Positions 52,287 to 61,082 of a DNA stretch of 64,000 nt are shown here, piece after piece. The number at the start of each line of letters is the position of its first letter. Position 1 is the stretch's first letter. The DNA is taken from positions 1-64,000 of the forward strand of contig NZ_JAUSAR010000116.1 of assembly GCF_030652515.1 (NCBI RefSeq), read 5' to 3'. The position numbers were made by a program, and so were the translations under genes. The notes beneath the pieces were generated by a model. That model was not told the origin of the DNA, made no database searches, and saw nothing but the letters and a program-made list of their open reading frames with translations. This stretch comes from Aquabacterium sp. (GTDB lineage Bacteria; Pseudomonadota; Gammaproteobacteria; Burkholderiales; Burkholderiaceae_C).

Positions 52287-53225
52287 ATGAGCGCCGGACA
52301 CGACCACGCCCACCACGCCCACCACGCCCACCACCATGATCATGGGCACGCCCACGTTCACGCCCCGGCCAATTTCAACCAGGCCTTTGCCATCGGCATT
52401 GGCCTGAACGCCGCCTTTGTGGCCATCGAAGCGTTTTATGGCTGGAAGGTCAACTCCCTGGCCTTGTTGGCCGATGCAGGGCACAACCTCAGCGATGTGG
52501 CCGGCCTGGTGCTGGCTTGGGGTGGTGCGTTGGCGGGCAAGTTGCAGCCCAGTGCGCGCAACACCTATGGCTTCAAGCGAGCATCCATCCTGGCAGCGTT
52601 TGCCAACGCAGTGCTGCTGCTGGTGGCCATGGGATCGCTGGCCTGGGAGGCCGTGGGGCGGTTCAGCGCGCCTGTGCCCACGCAGGGTGTCACGGTCATG
52701 GTGGTGGCGGGCATCGGCATCTTGGTCAACACCGCCACGGCCCTGCTGTTCATGCGCGGCAGTGCGCATGACCTGAACATCCGCGGGGCCTTTCTGCACA
52801 TGGCTGGTGATGCGCTGGTCTCCTTGGGGGTGGTCATCGCGGGGGGCTTGACCCTGAAGTTCGGCTGGAACTGGCTGGACCCGGCGGTCAGCCTGGCGAT
52901 TGCCGCCGTCATCGTGGTGGGCACCTGGGGCTTGTTCCGCCAATCGATGCACCTGTTGTTCGATGGCGTGCCTGATCAGATCGACCTGGGTGCCGTGAGA
53001 GGCTACTTGCAGTCGTTGCCTGGCATCGAGCGCGTGCACGACCTGCACGTGTGGGCCATGGGCACCTCGGAGGTGGCCATGACCGCGCACCTGGTGATGC
53101 CCTCTGGCCACCCGGACGATGCCTTTCTGAAAGGCATCAACCAGCAGTTGCACGAGCAGTTCGACATCGACCACGTCACGGTGCAGGTGGTCAAAGTGCC
53201 CTTCACCCGGCCTTGTCAAGGTTGA
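52287..53225 (+). CDS. Cation diffusion facilitator (zinc exporter, CzcD/ZitB-like)
   Basis: 312 residues from ATG 52287. The N-terminus is a His-rich tail (HDHAHHAHHAHHHDHGHAHVHA) from a 9-bp DNA repeat. Six membrane helices with the transport-site residues in HNLSD (helix II) and HMAGDALVS (helix V), followed by a cytoplasmic C-terminal domain (IERVHDLHVWAMGTSEVAMTAHLV). Exports Zn2+ and perhaps Co2+/Cd2+ using the proton gradient. The ATP-grasp-like gene begins 2 bp after its stop. Confidence 0.93.
   Translation: MSAGHDHAHHAHHAHHHDHGHAHVHAPANFNQAFAIGIGLNAAFVAIEAFYGWKVNSLALLADAGHNLSDVAGLVLAWGGALAGKLQPSARNTYGFKRASILAAFANAVLLLVAMGSLAWEAVGRFSAPVPTQGVTVMVVAGIGILVNTATALLFMRGSAHDLNIRGAFLHMAGDALVSLGVVIAGGLTLKFGWNWLDPAVSLAIAAVIVVGTWGLFRQSMHLLFDGVPDQIDLGAVRGYLQSLPGIERVHDLHVWAMGTSEVAMTAHLVMPSGHPDDAFLKGINQQLHEQFDIDHVTVQVVKVPFTRPCQG
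52296..52345 (+). repeat. Short His-encoding tandem repeat in the exporter N-terminus
   Basis: The unit cacgcccac repeats in near-perfect form about three times (52306-52332) within a longer His-rich stretch. Copy change would be in frame and would lengthen or shorten the His-rich metal-sensing tail. Confidence 0.6.
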
Positions 53226-53227
53226 GC

Positions 53228-54577
53228 ATGACGACCTCCTTGCCCACCAATTCCGACGTTGCCCAGGCTTTGAATCTGGCTTGCCATTGCCGGACCTTGA
53301 GCCCCGATCTGCTGCGCCAGCAACTTGAACGGGACCCTCGCCTGGCAGGTTTGGCCCAGAGTCTGGCGCAAACGCGGCCGCACTTGTTCTCGTCCACGAT
53401 GGTGTTCCTGTCCAGCCCGGTCTACCAGCGCATGGCGGAGCTGGTGTCCGCGATTGAGCGCGTCATCGCGCTGCCCGCCTACCAGGCACAGGCCCTGGCG
53501 CGTGCACCTGCCATTGCGCAGCGGGCGGAAGCACCCCTGGGCGTGTTCATGGGCTACGACTTTCACCTGGGGCCGCAAGGGCCGCAATTGATCGAGATCA
53601 ACACCAACGCAGGCGGCGCCTTGCTGAACGTCGCCCTGGCCCATGCCCAGCACGCGTGTTGTGAGGCCATGGACTGGGCCTTCCCCTTGAAGCAGGTCAG
53701 CCGGGCCTCGTTGGAGCAGGTGTTCTTTGACATGTTCACCGCCGAGTGGCGCCTGCAGCGTGGCGATGCGCCCTGGGCGTCCGTCGTGATCGTGGACGAC
53801 CAGCCCGAGGCGCAGTATCTGGCGCCGGAGTTCACCCTGTTCCAGCAACTGTTCGAGCGGCATGGCGTGGCCGCCAGCGTCGCCGATCCGACTGCGCTTG
53901 AGTGGCGTGATGGCCAGTTGTGGCACCAGGGCAGGGTGGTTGACATGGTCTACAACCGCCTCACCGACTTCTACCTGAGCGAGGCCCCGCATCAAGCCTT
54001 GCGCGCGGCCTTCGAGGCACAAGCCGTGGTGGTGACGCCGCACCCGCGAGCCCATGCGCTGTACGCAGACAAGCGAAATTTGATCGCCCTGAGTGACGAT
54101 GCCTTGCTGCAAGCCTGGGGCGTGCCGCCACAGGACCGAAGCCTGTTGAACGCGGGCGTGCCACACACCCAGTTGGTGACCGCGGCCAAGGCCGATGAAT
54201 TGTGGGCGCAACGCCGTCAGTTGTTCTTCAAGCCGGTCGGGGGTTATGCAGGCAAGGCCGCCTACCGAGGTGAGAAGCTCACCCGGGGCGTGTGGACCGA
54301 CATCCTGGCTGGCGACTTCGTGGCACAGGCGCTGGTGCCTCCCGGCCAACGGGTGGCGCAGGTGGACGGTGATTTGAAAGACCTGAAATTTGACGTGCGC
54401 GCCTATGTCTACAACGGGCAGGTGCAGTTGTTGGCAGCGCGCATGTATTCTGGCCAGACCACGAACTTCCGCACCCCTGGTGGCGGTTTCGCCCCCGTGT
54501 TGGTGGTGGATGAGCACGGTTCGGCAGTCGACAACGCAGGAGTGGCATGTCTCCCGCCGGATGCACAGGCGGACTGA
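53228..54577 (+). CDS. ATP-grasp-like protein of unknown function
   Basis: 449 residues from ATG 53228, AAGG upstream and 2 bp after the exporter stop. Residues 123-130 EINTNAGG resemble the metal-binding E-x-N of ATP-grasp ligases, and a later RQLFFKPVGGYAGKAAYRGEKL segment resembles the ATP-binding loop with its Lys. The order (E-x-N early, ATP loop late) suggests a circularly permuted ATP-grasp fold. Substrate unknown: peptide ligase, glutathione-like or amidoligase activity are all possible. No membrane segment. Close coupling to the zinc exporter is curious. Confidence 0.65.
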   Translation: MTTSLPTNSDVAQALNLACHCRTLSPDLLRQQLERDPRLAGLAQSLAQTRPHLFSSTMVFLSSPVYQRMAELVSAIERVIALPAYQAQALARAPAIAQRAEAPLGVFMGYDFHLGPQGPQLIEINTNAGGALLNVALAHAQHACCEAMDWAFPLKQVSRASLEQVFFDMFTAEWRLQRGDAPWASVVIVDDQPEAQYLAPEFTLFQQLFERHGVAASVADPTALEWRDGQLWHQGRVVDMVYNRLTDFYLSEAPHQALRAAFEAQAVVVTPHPRAHALYADKRNLIALSDDALLQAWGVPPQDRSLLNAGVPHTQLVTAAKADELWAQRRQLFFKPVGGYAGKAAYRGEKLTRGVWTDILAGDFVAQALVPPGQRVAQVDGDLKDLKFDVRAYVYNGQVQLLAARMYSGQTTNFRTPGGGFAPVLVVDEHGSAVDNAGVACLPPDAQAD

Positions 54578-54622
54578 CCGCTGGCGTGGGCCAATTTCTT
54601 GGCGCCGTTTATGCTTGACACC

Positions 54623-55312
54623 ATGATCACCGTCCACCACCTCGAAACCTCCCGTTCACAGCGCGTGCTGTGGTTGCTTGAAGAGCTGGGCGTGCCTTAC
54701 GACCTCAAGGTCTACAAGCGCAACCGCGTCACCAAGCTGGCGCCGCCCGAACTGAAAGCCGTGCACCCACTGGGCAAGTCACCCGTCATCACCGATGGTG
54801 GCGGCCAGGCCATCGCCGAGTCCGCCGTGATCCTGGAACACCTGGTGGACCAATACGGCATGCAAGCACAGGGCGACCTGGCCCATTTGCAGCCCGCCAA
54901 AGGCACGCCCGAATACGCCCAGTCGCGCTTCTGGATGCACTACGCCGAAGGCTCGCTGATGCCCTGGTTGGTGATGAAGCTGGTGTTCCTGGCGATCCCC
55001 ACCCAGCCGATGCCTTTCTTTGTACGGCCCATTGCCCGCAAGATGTGCGAGCAGGTGCGCGGCAAGTTGGTCGATCCCAACCTGAGCACCGCGTTTGCCT
55101 TCATGGAGCAACACCTGAACACGCACACCTGGTTCGCGGGCGAGCACCTCACGGTGGCTGATTTTCAGATGAGCTTCGCGGTTGAGGCCGCGATGTCGCG
55201 CGGGGCCGATTCGGCGAAGTACCCAAAGCTGGCGGCCTACAAGGCCCGCATGGTGGCCCGCCCGGCGTATCAACGTGCGCTGGCCAAGGGCGGACCGGTG
55301 GTGATGTCCTGA
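54623..55312 (+). CDS. Glutathione S-transferase family protein
   Basis: 229 residues from ATG 54623; ATG 54611 would add four residues. The N-terminal thioredoxin-like domain reads MITVHHLETSRSQRVLWLLEELGVPYDL, with the G-site PLGKSPVITDGG and ESAVILEHLVDQYG. The C-terminal helical domain contains WFAGEHLTVADFQMSF, the usual N-capping motif. Small-molecule conjugation or peroxide detoxification is expected; substrate unknown. Convergent with the amine oxidase gene (15 bp). Confidence 0.9.
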   Translation: MITVHHLETSRSQRVLWLLEELGVPYDLKVYKRNRVTKLAPPELKAVHPLGKSPVITDGGGQAIAESAVILEHLVDQYGMQAQGDLAHLQPAKGTPEYAQSRFWMHYAEGSLMPWLVMKLVFLAIPTQPMPFFVRPIARKMCEQVRGKLVDPNLSTAFAFMEQHLNTHTWFAGEHLTVADFQMSFAVEAAMSRGADSAKYPKLAAYKARMVARPAYQRALAKGGPVVMS

Positions 55313-55327
55313 GGACGCGAGCGCGAT

Positions 55328-56320
55328 TCAGTCCCTGGACGGCATTTGGCGGGTGATGGCCCTGGCTGCTTGCTCACCGGCCCGCACGGCGCCGTCCATG
55401 TAGCCGCTCCAGATGTGGGACGACTCGGTCCCGGCCCAGATCAACGGTCCGGTCCTGGGCTTGAGGAATGGGCCCACATCGGCCAACAGGCCCGGCGGCA
55501 GCGTCGGGATGCAACCTGCCGAATGGTCTTCTTGGCGCGCGCGCACCACGCCGCTGGCGCTGTGGATGATGGCCATGTCATCGGCCCATTGGATTTGGGT
55601 CACCGGTGATTGCGTTCGCAGTCGAGGGCCCAATGCCTTGGCCAGGCGCAGGCTCAGTTCCTGAGCGCCTCCGACGAAGCGGCTGTCTTGAGCGCCGCCG
55701 TGCACCGAGATCAAAGCTGCCAGCCCGCCCGCGCTCTGGAGGTGCTGCAGCACGCCGAGCAAGGACAGGTCGGCAGGATCACCACCCAGGGTCAGGCCAC
55801 TGACGACGTCGAACAGGGCACGGGCCTCCGCGGTCTGTGTGTTCTGGCAGACCCATTCGCGCAAGGACATGCCGTCCAGTTGCATGGCATGGCGGGATGT
55901 CCAGGGTGCGTCGCGGTTCACGCGCCAGGCGGCCCATTGCAGCTTGGCGGCCGCCTTCACGAAGTCCATGGTGGGGCCCCAGGGTGACAGGGGCAAGGGC
56001 AGACGGTGTGTGCGCCGCTGTCCGTTGAGCAGCATCACGTGGCGGCCCCGGTGGTGGGTTTTGAACGTGCCCACGCCCAGTTCCCGCGCCAGGGCCAGCA
56101 CGCGGCTTTGCGTGGGGCCGACCCATTGGCCACCGGATTCGACATGTGTGGCCGGCGCGCCAGCGGAGGGTTCGTTCAAGGTCCGTCCACCCACCCGGCC
56201 TTTCGCCTCCAGCACCAGCAAGGACTGCACGCCCGTCTGCATCAGGCGGTGGGCAGCCACCAGGCCCGACAACCCGCCGCCGATCACCACCACGTCCATG
56301 TCCTGGCCTGCGTTGCTCAC
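55328..56320 (-). CDS. Flavin monoamine oxidase family protein with apparent internal in-frame deletion
   Basis: 330 residues from GTG 56320, whereas family members run to about 450. FAD motif VVVIGGGLSGLVAAHRL, second Gly motif EAKGRVGGRTLNEP, and ESGGQWVGPTQSRVLALARELGV at the start are normal. The C-terminal IWAGTESSHIWSGYMDGAVRAGEQAARAI is also intact. Between ASGVVRAR (residues 256-262) and EDHSAGCIPTLPPG the expected ~110-120 residues, which normally hold IVAMPP and substrate-domain strands, are missing. The join maps to about 55520-55540. No stop or frameshift is present, so a shortened protein may be made, probably inactive. It lies downstream of the aminopeptidase gene. Confidence 0.82.
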   Translation of the reverse strand: MSNAGQDMDVVVIGGGLSGLVAAHRLMQTGVQSLLVLEAKGRVGGRTLNEPSAGAPATHVESGGQWVGPTQSRVLALARELGVGTFKTHHRGRHVMLLNGQRRTHRLPLPLSPWGPTMDFVKAAAKLQWAAWRVNRDAPWTSRHAMQLDGMSLREWVCQNTQTAEARALFDVVSGLTLGGDPADLSLLGVLQHLQSAGGLAALISVHGGAQDSRFVGGAQELSLRLAKALGPRLRTQSPVTQIQWADDMAIIHSASGVVRARQEDHSAGCIPTLPPGLLADVGPFLKPRTGPLIWAGTESSHIWSGYMDGAVRAGEQAARAITRQMPSRD

Positions 56321-56338
56321 GGTCGTGCCGCCAGGCGG

Positions 56339-58183
56339 TCAGATCGGCTGGGTGCGTGTTTCCAGCCAGGCCAGGGCCGCGCCGCTGACCAGCGGGCGCA
56401 GCCGCTTCAAGACCTGCGCGTGGTAGTTGTTCAGCCATTCGACCTCATCAGCGCGCAGCAGCGACAGGTCGATGCAGCGGGTGTCGATGGGGCACAAGCT
56501 CAGTGTCTCGAACGCCAGGTACTCGCCATGTTCAGGGTCGCCGGGCGCGGTGTTGGCGACGCTGGGCGCCACGGACACGTTGATCACCAGGTTCTCGATG
56601 CGGATGCCCCATTGCTTGGGGCGGTACAGGCCGGGTTCGATCGAGGTGATCATGCCGGGGTGCATGGCCATGTGGGCCTCGGGCACCGCTTTCGAGATCG
56701 ATTGCGGGCCTTCGTGCACGTTCAAGAAGTAGCCCACGCCATGCCCGGTGCCATGGCCAAAGTCGATGCCCTCGGCCCACAAAGGCCCGCGTGCGATCGC
56801 GTCCAGCATGGGTGACAAGGTGCCGCGTGGATAGCGCGCGCGCGACAAGGCCAGTGTGCCTTTGAGCACCAGGGTGAAGTCGCGCTGCTGAGCCTTGGTA
56901 GGCGTGCCGATGGCCCACACACGCGTGATGTCGGTGGTACCGCCCAGATACTGCGCGCCCGAGTCGATCAGCAACAGGCCATGCGCCGCCAAGCCCTGAG
57001 GCGTGCTCAGGACGGCAAAACTGTCCGGTGTGGCGCGGTAATGCGGCAAGGCGCCATTGGCGTTGAAGCCGGCGATGGTCGGGAAGCTCAGCGACACAAA
57101 GTCGGGTTGCTTGACGCGTTCGGCGGTCAGGCGTTCATCGACGGTCAGTTCGCTGACGTGCTCGTGGCCGAGGGCGGATTCGAACCAGGCGTAGAAGGCG
57201 CACATGGCGGCGCCATCGCGCTCCATGGCTTCGCGCACGAAGGCCGCTTCCGCATTGGTCTTACGTGATTTGGCCAAGGTGGTCGGGTTGATCGATTCGA
57301 TCACGGCCACGCTGGCGGGCACCGCTTCGCGCAGGCCCCAGGTGATGCGCTTGGGGTCGATCAGCAGGCGTGCGTCGGGGGGCAGGGCGCGCAAAGCTGG
57401 CAGGGCCTGGTCATAGGGCTGGCATTGCACGCCATCTGCGACCAGGCGCGCCTGAATGTCGGCGGAGACCTTCGGTGGCGCCACGAACAAGGTGGCGCTG
57501 TCCAGCGAGATCAGGGCGTGGCCCACGAACACCGGGTTGTAGTCGACATCGGCCCCGCGCAGGTTCAGCACCCAGGCCAGGTCGTCCAGCGTGGCGATCC
57601 AGTGGTGGGTGGCGCCTTTGTCGACCAAGGCCTGGCGCAGGGCGGCCAGCTTGTCGGCGCGAGAGGTCGATGCGTGCGGCAGGGTGTGTTCAAACACCGG
57701 CACCAAAGGTGGCGCGGGGCGGTCAGGCCAGATGGCGTCCACCGGGTCTTGTGCGGTGACCAGGGTCCAGTTTTCCTGCGCCAGCGCATCGCTCAAGGAT
57801 TGGGTCAAGGCCAGGCCCAGCACGGCACCGTCCACCGCCAGTTGGGCTTGCGGCGTCATCACGTTCAGGGCCTTCAGCCAGCCCACATAGGCCGGCACGG
57901 CCGCGCCTTCCAGCTTGAACAGGGCAATGCCACTGCCAGCCAGTTCGGCCTCGGCCTGTTCCCAATAGCGGCTGTCGGTGAACAGGGCGGCTTGTTGCTC
58001 GGCCACGATCAGGGTGCCGGACGAGCCGGTGAAGCCGCTCAGCCATTCGCGTGTCTGCCAGCGGTCGGGCAGGTACTCGGACAAATGCGGGTCGCTGCTG
58101 GGAACCAGGCAGGCTTGCCAGCCTTGCTGGCTCAGGTGTTGGCGCAAGGCCGAAAGGCGCTGGGGAATGGTCGAAGAAGTCAT
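56339..58183 (-). CDS. Xaa-Pro aminopeptidase (M24B, aminopeptidase P)
   Basis: 614 residues from ATG 58183. Three-part aminopeptidase P of the large cytoplasmic type: two creatinase-like N-terminal domains (about 1-310) and the pita-bread domain. Metal ligands visible: LLIDSGAQYLGGTTDITRVW (two Asp), HGTGHGVGYFLNVHEGPQ (His), TSIEPGLYRP (Glu) and YLAFETLSLCPID (Glu). Removes N-terminal residues before Pro. Heads a two-gene run with the amine oxidase. Confidence 0.94.
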   Translation of the reverse strand: MTSSTIPQRLSALRQHLSQQGWQACLVPSSDPHLSEYLPDRWQTREWLSGFTGSSGTLIVAEQQAALFTDSRYWEQAEAELAGSGIALFKLEGAAVPAYVGWLKALNVMTPQAQLAVDGAVLGLALTQSLSDALAQENWTLVTAQDPVDAIWPDRPAPPLVPVFEHTLPHASTSRADKLAALRQALVDKGATHHWIATLDDLAWVLNLRGADVDYNPVFVGHALISLDSATLFVAPPKVSADIQARLVADGVQCQPYDQALPALRALPPDARLLIDPKRITWGLREAVPASVAVIESINPTTLAKSRKTNAEAAFVREAMERDGAAMCAFYAWFESALGHEHVSELTVDERLTAERVKQPDFVSLSFPTIAGFNANGALPHYRATPDSFAVLSTPQGLAAHGLLLIDSGAQYLGGTTDITRVWAIGTPTKAQQRDFTLVLKGTLALSRARYPRGTLSPMLDAIARGPLWAEGIDFGHGTGHGVGYFLNVHEGPQSISKAVPEAHMAMHPGMITSIEPGLYRPKQWGIRIENLVINVSVAPSVANTAPGDPEHGEYLAFETLSLCPIDTRCIDLSLLRADEVEWLNNYHAQVLKRLRPLVSGAALAWLETRTQPI

Positions 58184-58207
58184 GGCCCTATGTTGCCATG
58201 ATCTGCT

Positions 58208-59650
58208 TCAGGCCGGTGGCGGTGGGGCCGGTGGGTCGCTGCGTGCGGCGGCTTGATGGGTGTCTCGCAAATAGGGCGCGATGAAGATCCGCGCGTGCCG
58301 CTGCGAGGTGAAATAGGCCCAGGCCCAGTCCATGAACACGACCATGCGGTTGCGGAAACCGATCAGGAAGTACACGTGCACGAACAACCAGAACAACCAG
58401 GCCGAAAAGCCACTGAACTTGATCTTGATGGAGGTGAAGGGCACGTCAACCGCGGCGATGGCCGCGCGTCGGCCGATGGTGGCCAAAGCCCCGTAGTCCA
58501 GGTAGCGAAACGCACCGGCTTCCTTGCCCTGCAGGCGGCGAATGATGTTCTTCGCGGCTTTGCGCCCCATCTGCTTGGCGCCAGGGCTGACGCCAGGGAC
58601 CACGGTGGGGTTCTTGGGGTCCAGGTAGCTTTTGGCGCTGGCCAGGTCGCCCACCACGTAGATGTTGGGGTGGCTGGGCAGGTTCAGTTCGGGCTGAACG
58701 ATCACGCGCCCGGCGCGGTCTACTTCGCAACCCGTGCTTTTGGCCAGCGAGCGGCCCAGTGGCGAGGCGGCCACGCCCGCAGCCCAGATCACGGTGCGTG
58801 AGGGCAGGAAGTGCGAGACCGTCTGGTTGGTGCCGTCGGAGGCCAGGTCCACGGTGTCGTAGTGGATGCCAAAAGCGGTGATGTTGGTCACCTTGGCGCC
58901 CACCAGCACCTCGACGCCCAGGTCCACCAGTTGTTCCTTGGCGCGTTGCGACAGGTCGTCCGGGAAGCTGCCCAGCACCTTGGAGGCCCCTTCCAGCAGG
59001 ATCACGCGGGCGCGCCGCGTATCGATGCGGCGGAACTCGGCATTCAGGGTGTGCTGGGCGATCTCCGACAAGGTGCCGGCCATTTCAACGCCCGTGGGCC
59101 CCGCGCCCACGATGGCAAAGGTCAGCCAGGGCTCGCGTTTGGCCACGTCGGTTTCGCGCTCGGCCTGCTCAAAGGCAGTCAGCACCCGGCGTCGGATGGT
59201 GAACGCATCGCCCAAGGTCTTCAGGCCGGGGGCGTACTTGGCCCAGTCGTCACGGCCAAAATAGCTGTGCGTGGCGCCGGAGGCCAAGATCAGGTGGTCG
59301 AAATGCAGGTGTTCACCACCGTCGAGCACCACGCAATTCGAGGCCGTGTCGATCGACATGACCTCGCCCAGCAGCACCGTCAGGTTGCCCCGCGCGATCT
59401 CGCCGCGCAGGATGTGCCGGATCGGGCCTGCGATGGCGGGCGCTGGCAAGCCCGCCGTGGCCACTTGATAAAGCAGGGGCTGGAAGAGGTGGTGGTTGGT
59501 CCGATCGACCACGATGATCTCGACCGCTGCCTTGGACAGCACCCTGGCTGCTTCCAGGCCACCAAAGCCGCAACCGACGATGACGACGCGGGGCACGGCG
59601 GAGGTCTTGGCGGCGTCAGGGGCGGAGATGGCGTTGGTGGGTCGATTCAT
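58208..59650 (-). CDS. ndh: Type II NADH:quinone oxidoreductase
   Basis: 480 residues from ATG 59650. FAD-binding VVIVGCGFGGLEAARVLSKA, the conserved NHHLFQPLLYQVATAGL, NAD-binding FAIVGAGPTGVEMAGTLSE, and VYVVGDLASAKSY. The C-terminus has a membrane-binding helix (FSAWLFWLFVHVYFLIGFRNRM). It moves electrons from NADH to ubiquinone without pumping protons, matching the UbiC gene in this window only in a general sense. Followed by the aminopeptidase gene on the same strand. Confidence 0.93.
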   Translation of the reverse strand: MNRPTNAISAPDAAKTSAVPRVVIVGCGFGGLEAARVLSKAAVEIIVVDRTNHHLFQPLLYQVATAGLPAPAIAGPIRHILRGEIARGNLTVLLGEVMSIDTASNCVVLDGGEHLHFDHLILASGATHSYFGRDDWAKYAPGLKTLGDAFTIRRRVLTAFEQAERETDVAKREPWLTFAIVGAGPTGVEMAGTLSEIAQHTLNAEFRRIDTRRARVILLEGASKVLGSFPDDLSQRAKEQLVDLGVEVLVGAKVTNITAFGIHYDTVDLASDGTNQTVSHFLPSRTVIWAAGVAASPLGRSLAKSTGCEVDRAGRVIVQPELNLPSHPNIYVVGDLASAKSYLDPKNPTVVPGVSPGAKQMGRKAAKNIIRRLQGKEAGAFRYLDYGALATIGRRAAIAAVDVPFTSIKIKFSGFSAWLFWLFVHVYFLIGFRNRMVVFMDWAWAYFTSQRHARIFIAPYLRDTHQAAARSDPPAPPPPA

Positions 59651-59781
59651 GCAGGGCCGGTATGAAAAAGGGCGTTGGATCGGGACTGGTGTTTATACCA
59701 GTCGCCAAACGGCCCATGTGGCGCCGCACAGTCGTGGTGCATCCCTTGATCATGGGGACCGACTCGCCCTTTCCCCCCAAA

Positions 59782-60948
59782 TCAGATGACTTGCGTTCGT
59801 GGCACGACCATTTGATGAAGGTTCAAGATGAACCTGGCCTTGCCCGCGCGTTTGGCTTCGTACATGGTTTCGTCTGCGCGCTGGCACAAAGTGCTGGCGT
59901 TGTCGCCCACGATGAACAGCGTGCCGCCAATGCTGGGCGTGACCACCACGGCTTGGCCGTCCAATTGGTGGGGCAAGCTCAGACGTTCGAGGATGCGGTT
60001 GCCAATGCGTTGCACCTCGTCCGGGTGGCCTGCGCCCTCCAGGATCACGGTGAATTCGTCGCCAGACAGGCGGCACACGCAGTCGGTCAGGCGCACGCAC
60101 GCGTCCAGGCGGCGGCCCACTTCCACCAGGAGCTGGTCACCCACCGCGTGTCCGTGTTGGTCGTTCACCGACTTGAAGCCGTCCAGATCCACATAAAGCA
60201 CAGCCAGGCTTTGAGGCTGACGGCGGGCGCGTGACATGGCCTGCTGCAGGCGTTCGCCAAAGGCGCGGCGGTTGGGCAGCCCGGTCAGGCTGTCATGACG
60301 GGCTTGCTCGGCCAGCACGCGCTGCTGTTGCTTGAGCGCTGTGATGTCGTTGAAGGTGCGGATGTGCTGGGTGATTTGACCCGCCTCGTTGCGCAGGGCG
60401 GTCACGGCCAGGCAGGTGTCGATCTGCTGGCCATCGGCGCAGGTCTGAGTGCTTTCACCCGACCAGCGCAGGCCGGCTTCCAGCGAGGCTCGCACGCCGT
60501 TCAGGTGCGAGTCTCGCAATGGCGCCATGCCCAGCAACTCGGCGCTGTGGCCCACAACCTCGGAGGGGCTCAGTCCGGTCATCGCGAGAAACGCGGGGTT
60601 GACCATGACGATGCGGTCCAGCCCGTCGCTCACCACCACAGCACCGCCGCAGGCTTGGAGCACCTGGGACGACAAGGTGTGAGCCTTGGAGGGTGGTTCT
60701 GCCGTGGCGGGCAAGGTGTTTGGGGACAGGGCTCTCTGCTTCGTCCATTGTTCGCGTTGCATTCGCCAACATTGAAGCCCGAACAGGCCCAACAGCAGCA
60801 GCGACCCGGTTTGAGTCACCAGATTGGAAGAGGACGACAGCACGTATCCGACACCCAGGGAAGCCAGCATGGGCAAAGCCAAAACCCTGGCAGAAGGATG
60901 ACGAAGCTGATTGGGCGTCCCCACGATCATCGTAAGAAACGGATTCAT
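59782..60948 (-). CDS. PAS-GGDEF diguanylate cyclase
   Basis: About 388 residues from ATG 60948 (GGGG five bases upstream; GTG 60954 is less likely). Two hydrophobic segments near 25-60, a PAS domain (about 95-205: GGAVVVSDGLDRIVMVNPAFLAMTGLSPSEVVG) and a GGDEF domain. The active-site loop is RLSGDEF (about 294-299; SGDEF is a tolerated variant) and the product-inhibition RxxD site is RLTD five residues before it. VDLDGFKSVNDQHGHAVGD supports an active enzyme. It could supply c-di-GMP to LapD, though this link is inference. Confidence 0.92.
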   Translation of the reverse strand: MNPFLTMIVGTPNQLRHPSARVLALPMLASLGVGYVLSSSSNLVTQTGSLLLLGLFGLQCWRMQREQWTKQRALSPNTLPATAEPPSKAHTLSSQVLQACGGAVVVSDGLDRIVMVNPAFLAMTGLSPSEVVGHSAELLGMAPLRDSHLNGVRASLEAGLRWSGESTQTCADGQQIDTCLAVTALRNEAGQITQHIRTFNDITALKQQQRVLAEQARHDSLTGLPNRRAFGERLQQAMSRARRQPQSLAVLYVDLDGFKSVNDQHGHAVGDQLLVEVGRRLDACVRLTDCVCRLSGDEFTVILEGAGHPDEVQRIGNRILERLSLPHQLDGQAVVVTPSIGGTLFIVGDNASTLCQRADETMYEAKRAGKARFILNLHQMVVPRTQVI

Positions 60949-61082
60949 GGACACCCCGACTGCAAAGACAGCACATGGATTTTCGGACCAAAGCTGTTGA
61001 ACTTAAGCCCTGATGATGGCCGTGAAAACCGCCCATACATGTGGAGTAAGCTGCATGGTTCGACTGGAGATGCCCCTTAGCC

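Noticed and set aside
53216..54640. Minus-strand open frame of 474 codons opposite the ATP-grasp-like gene
   Set aside because: The plus-strand protein has ATP-grasp-like motifs, a ribosome site and operon spacing; the minus frame has none.
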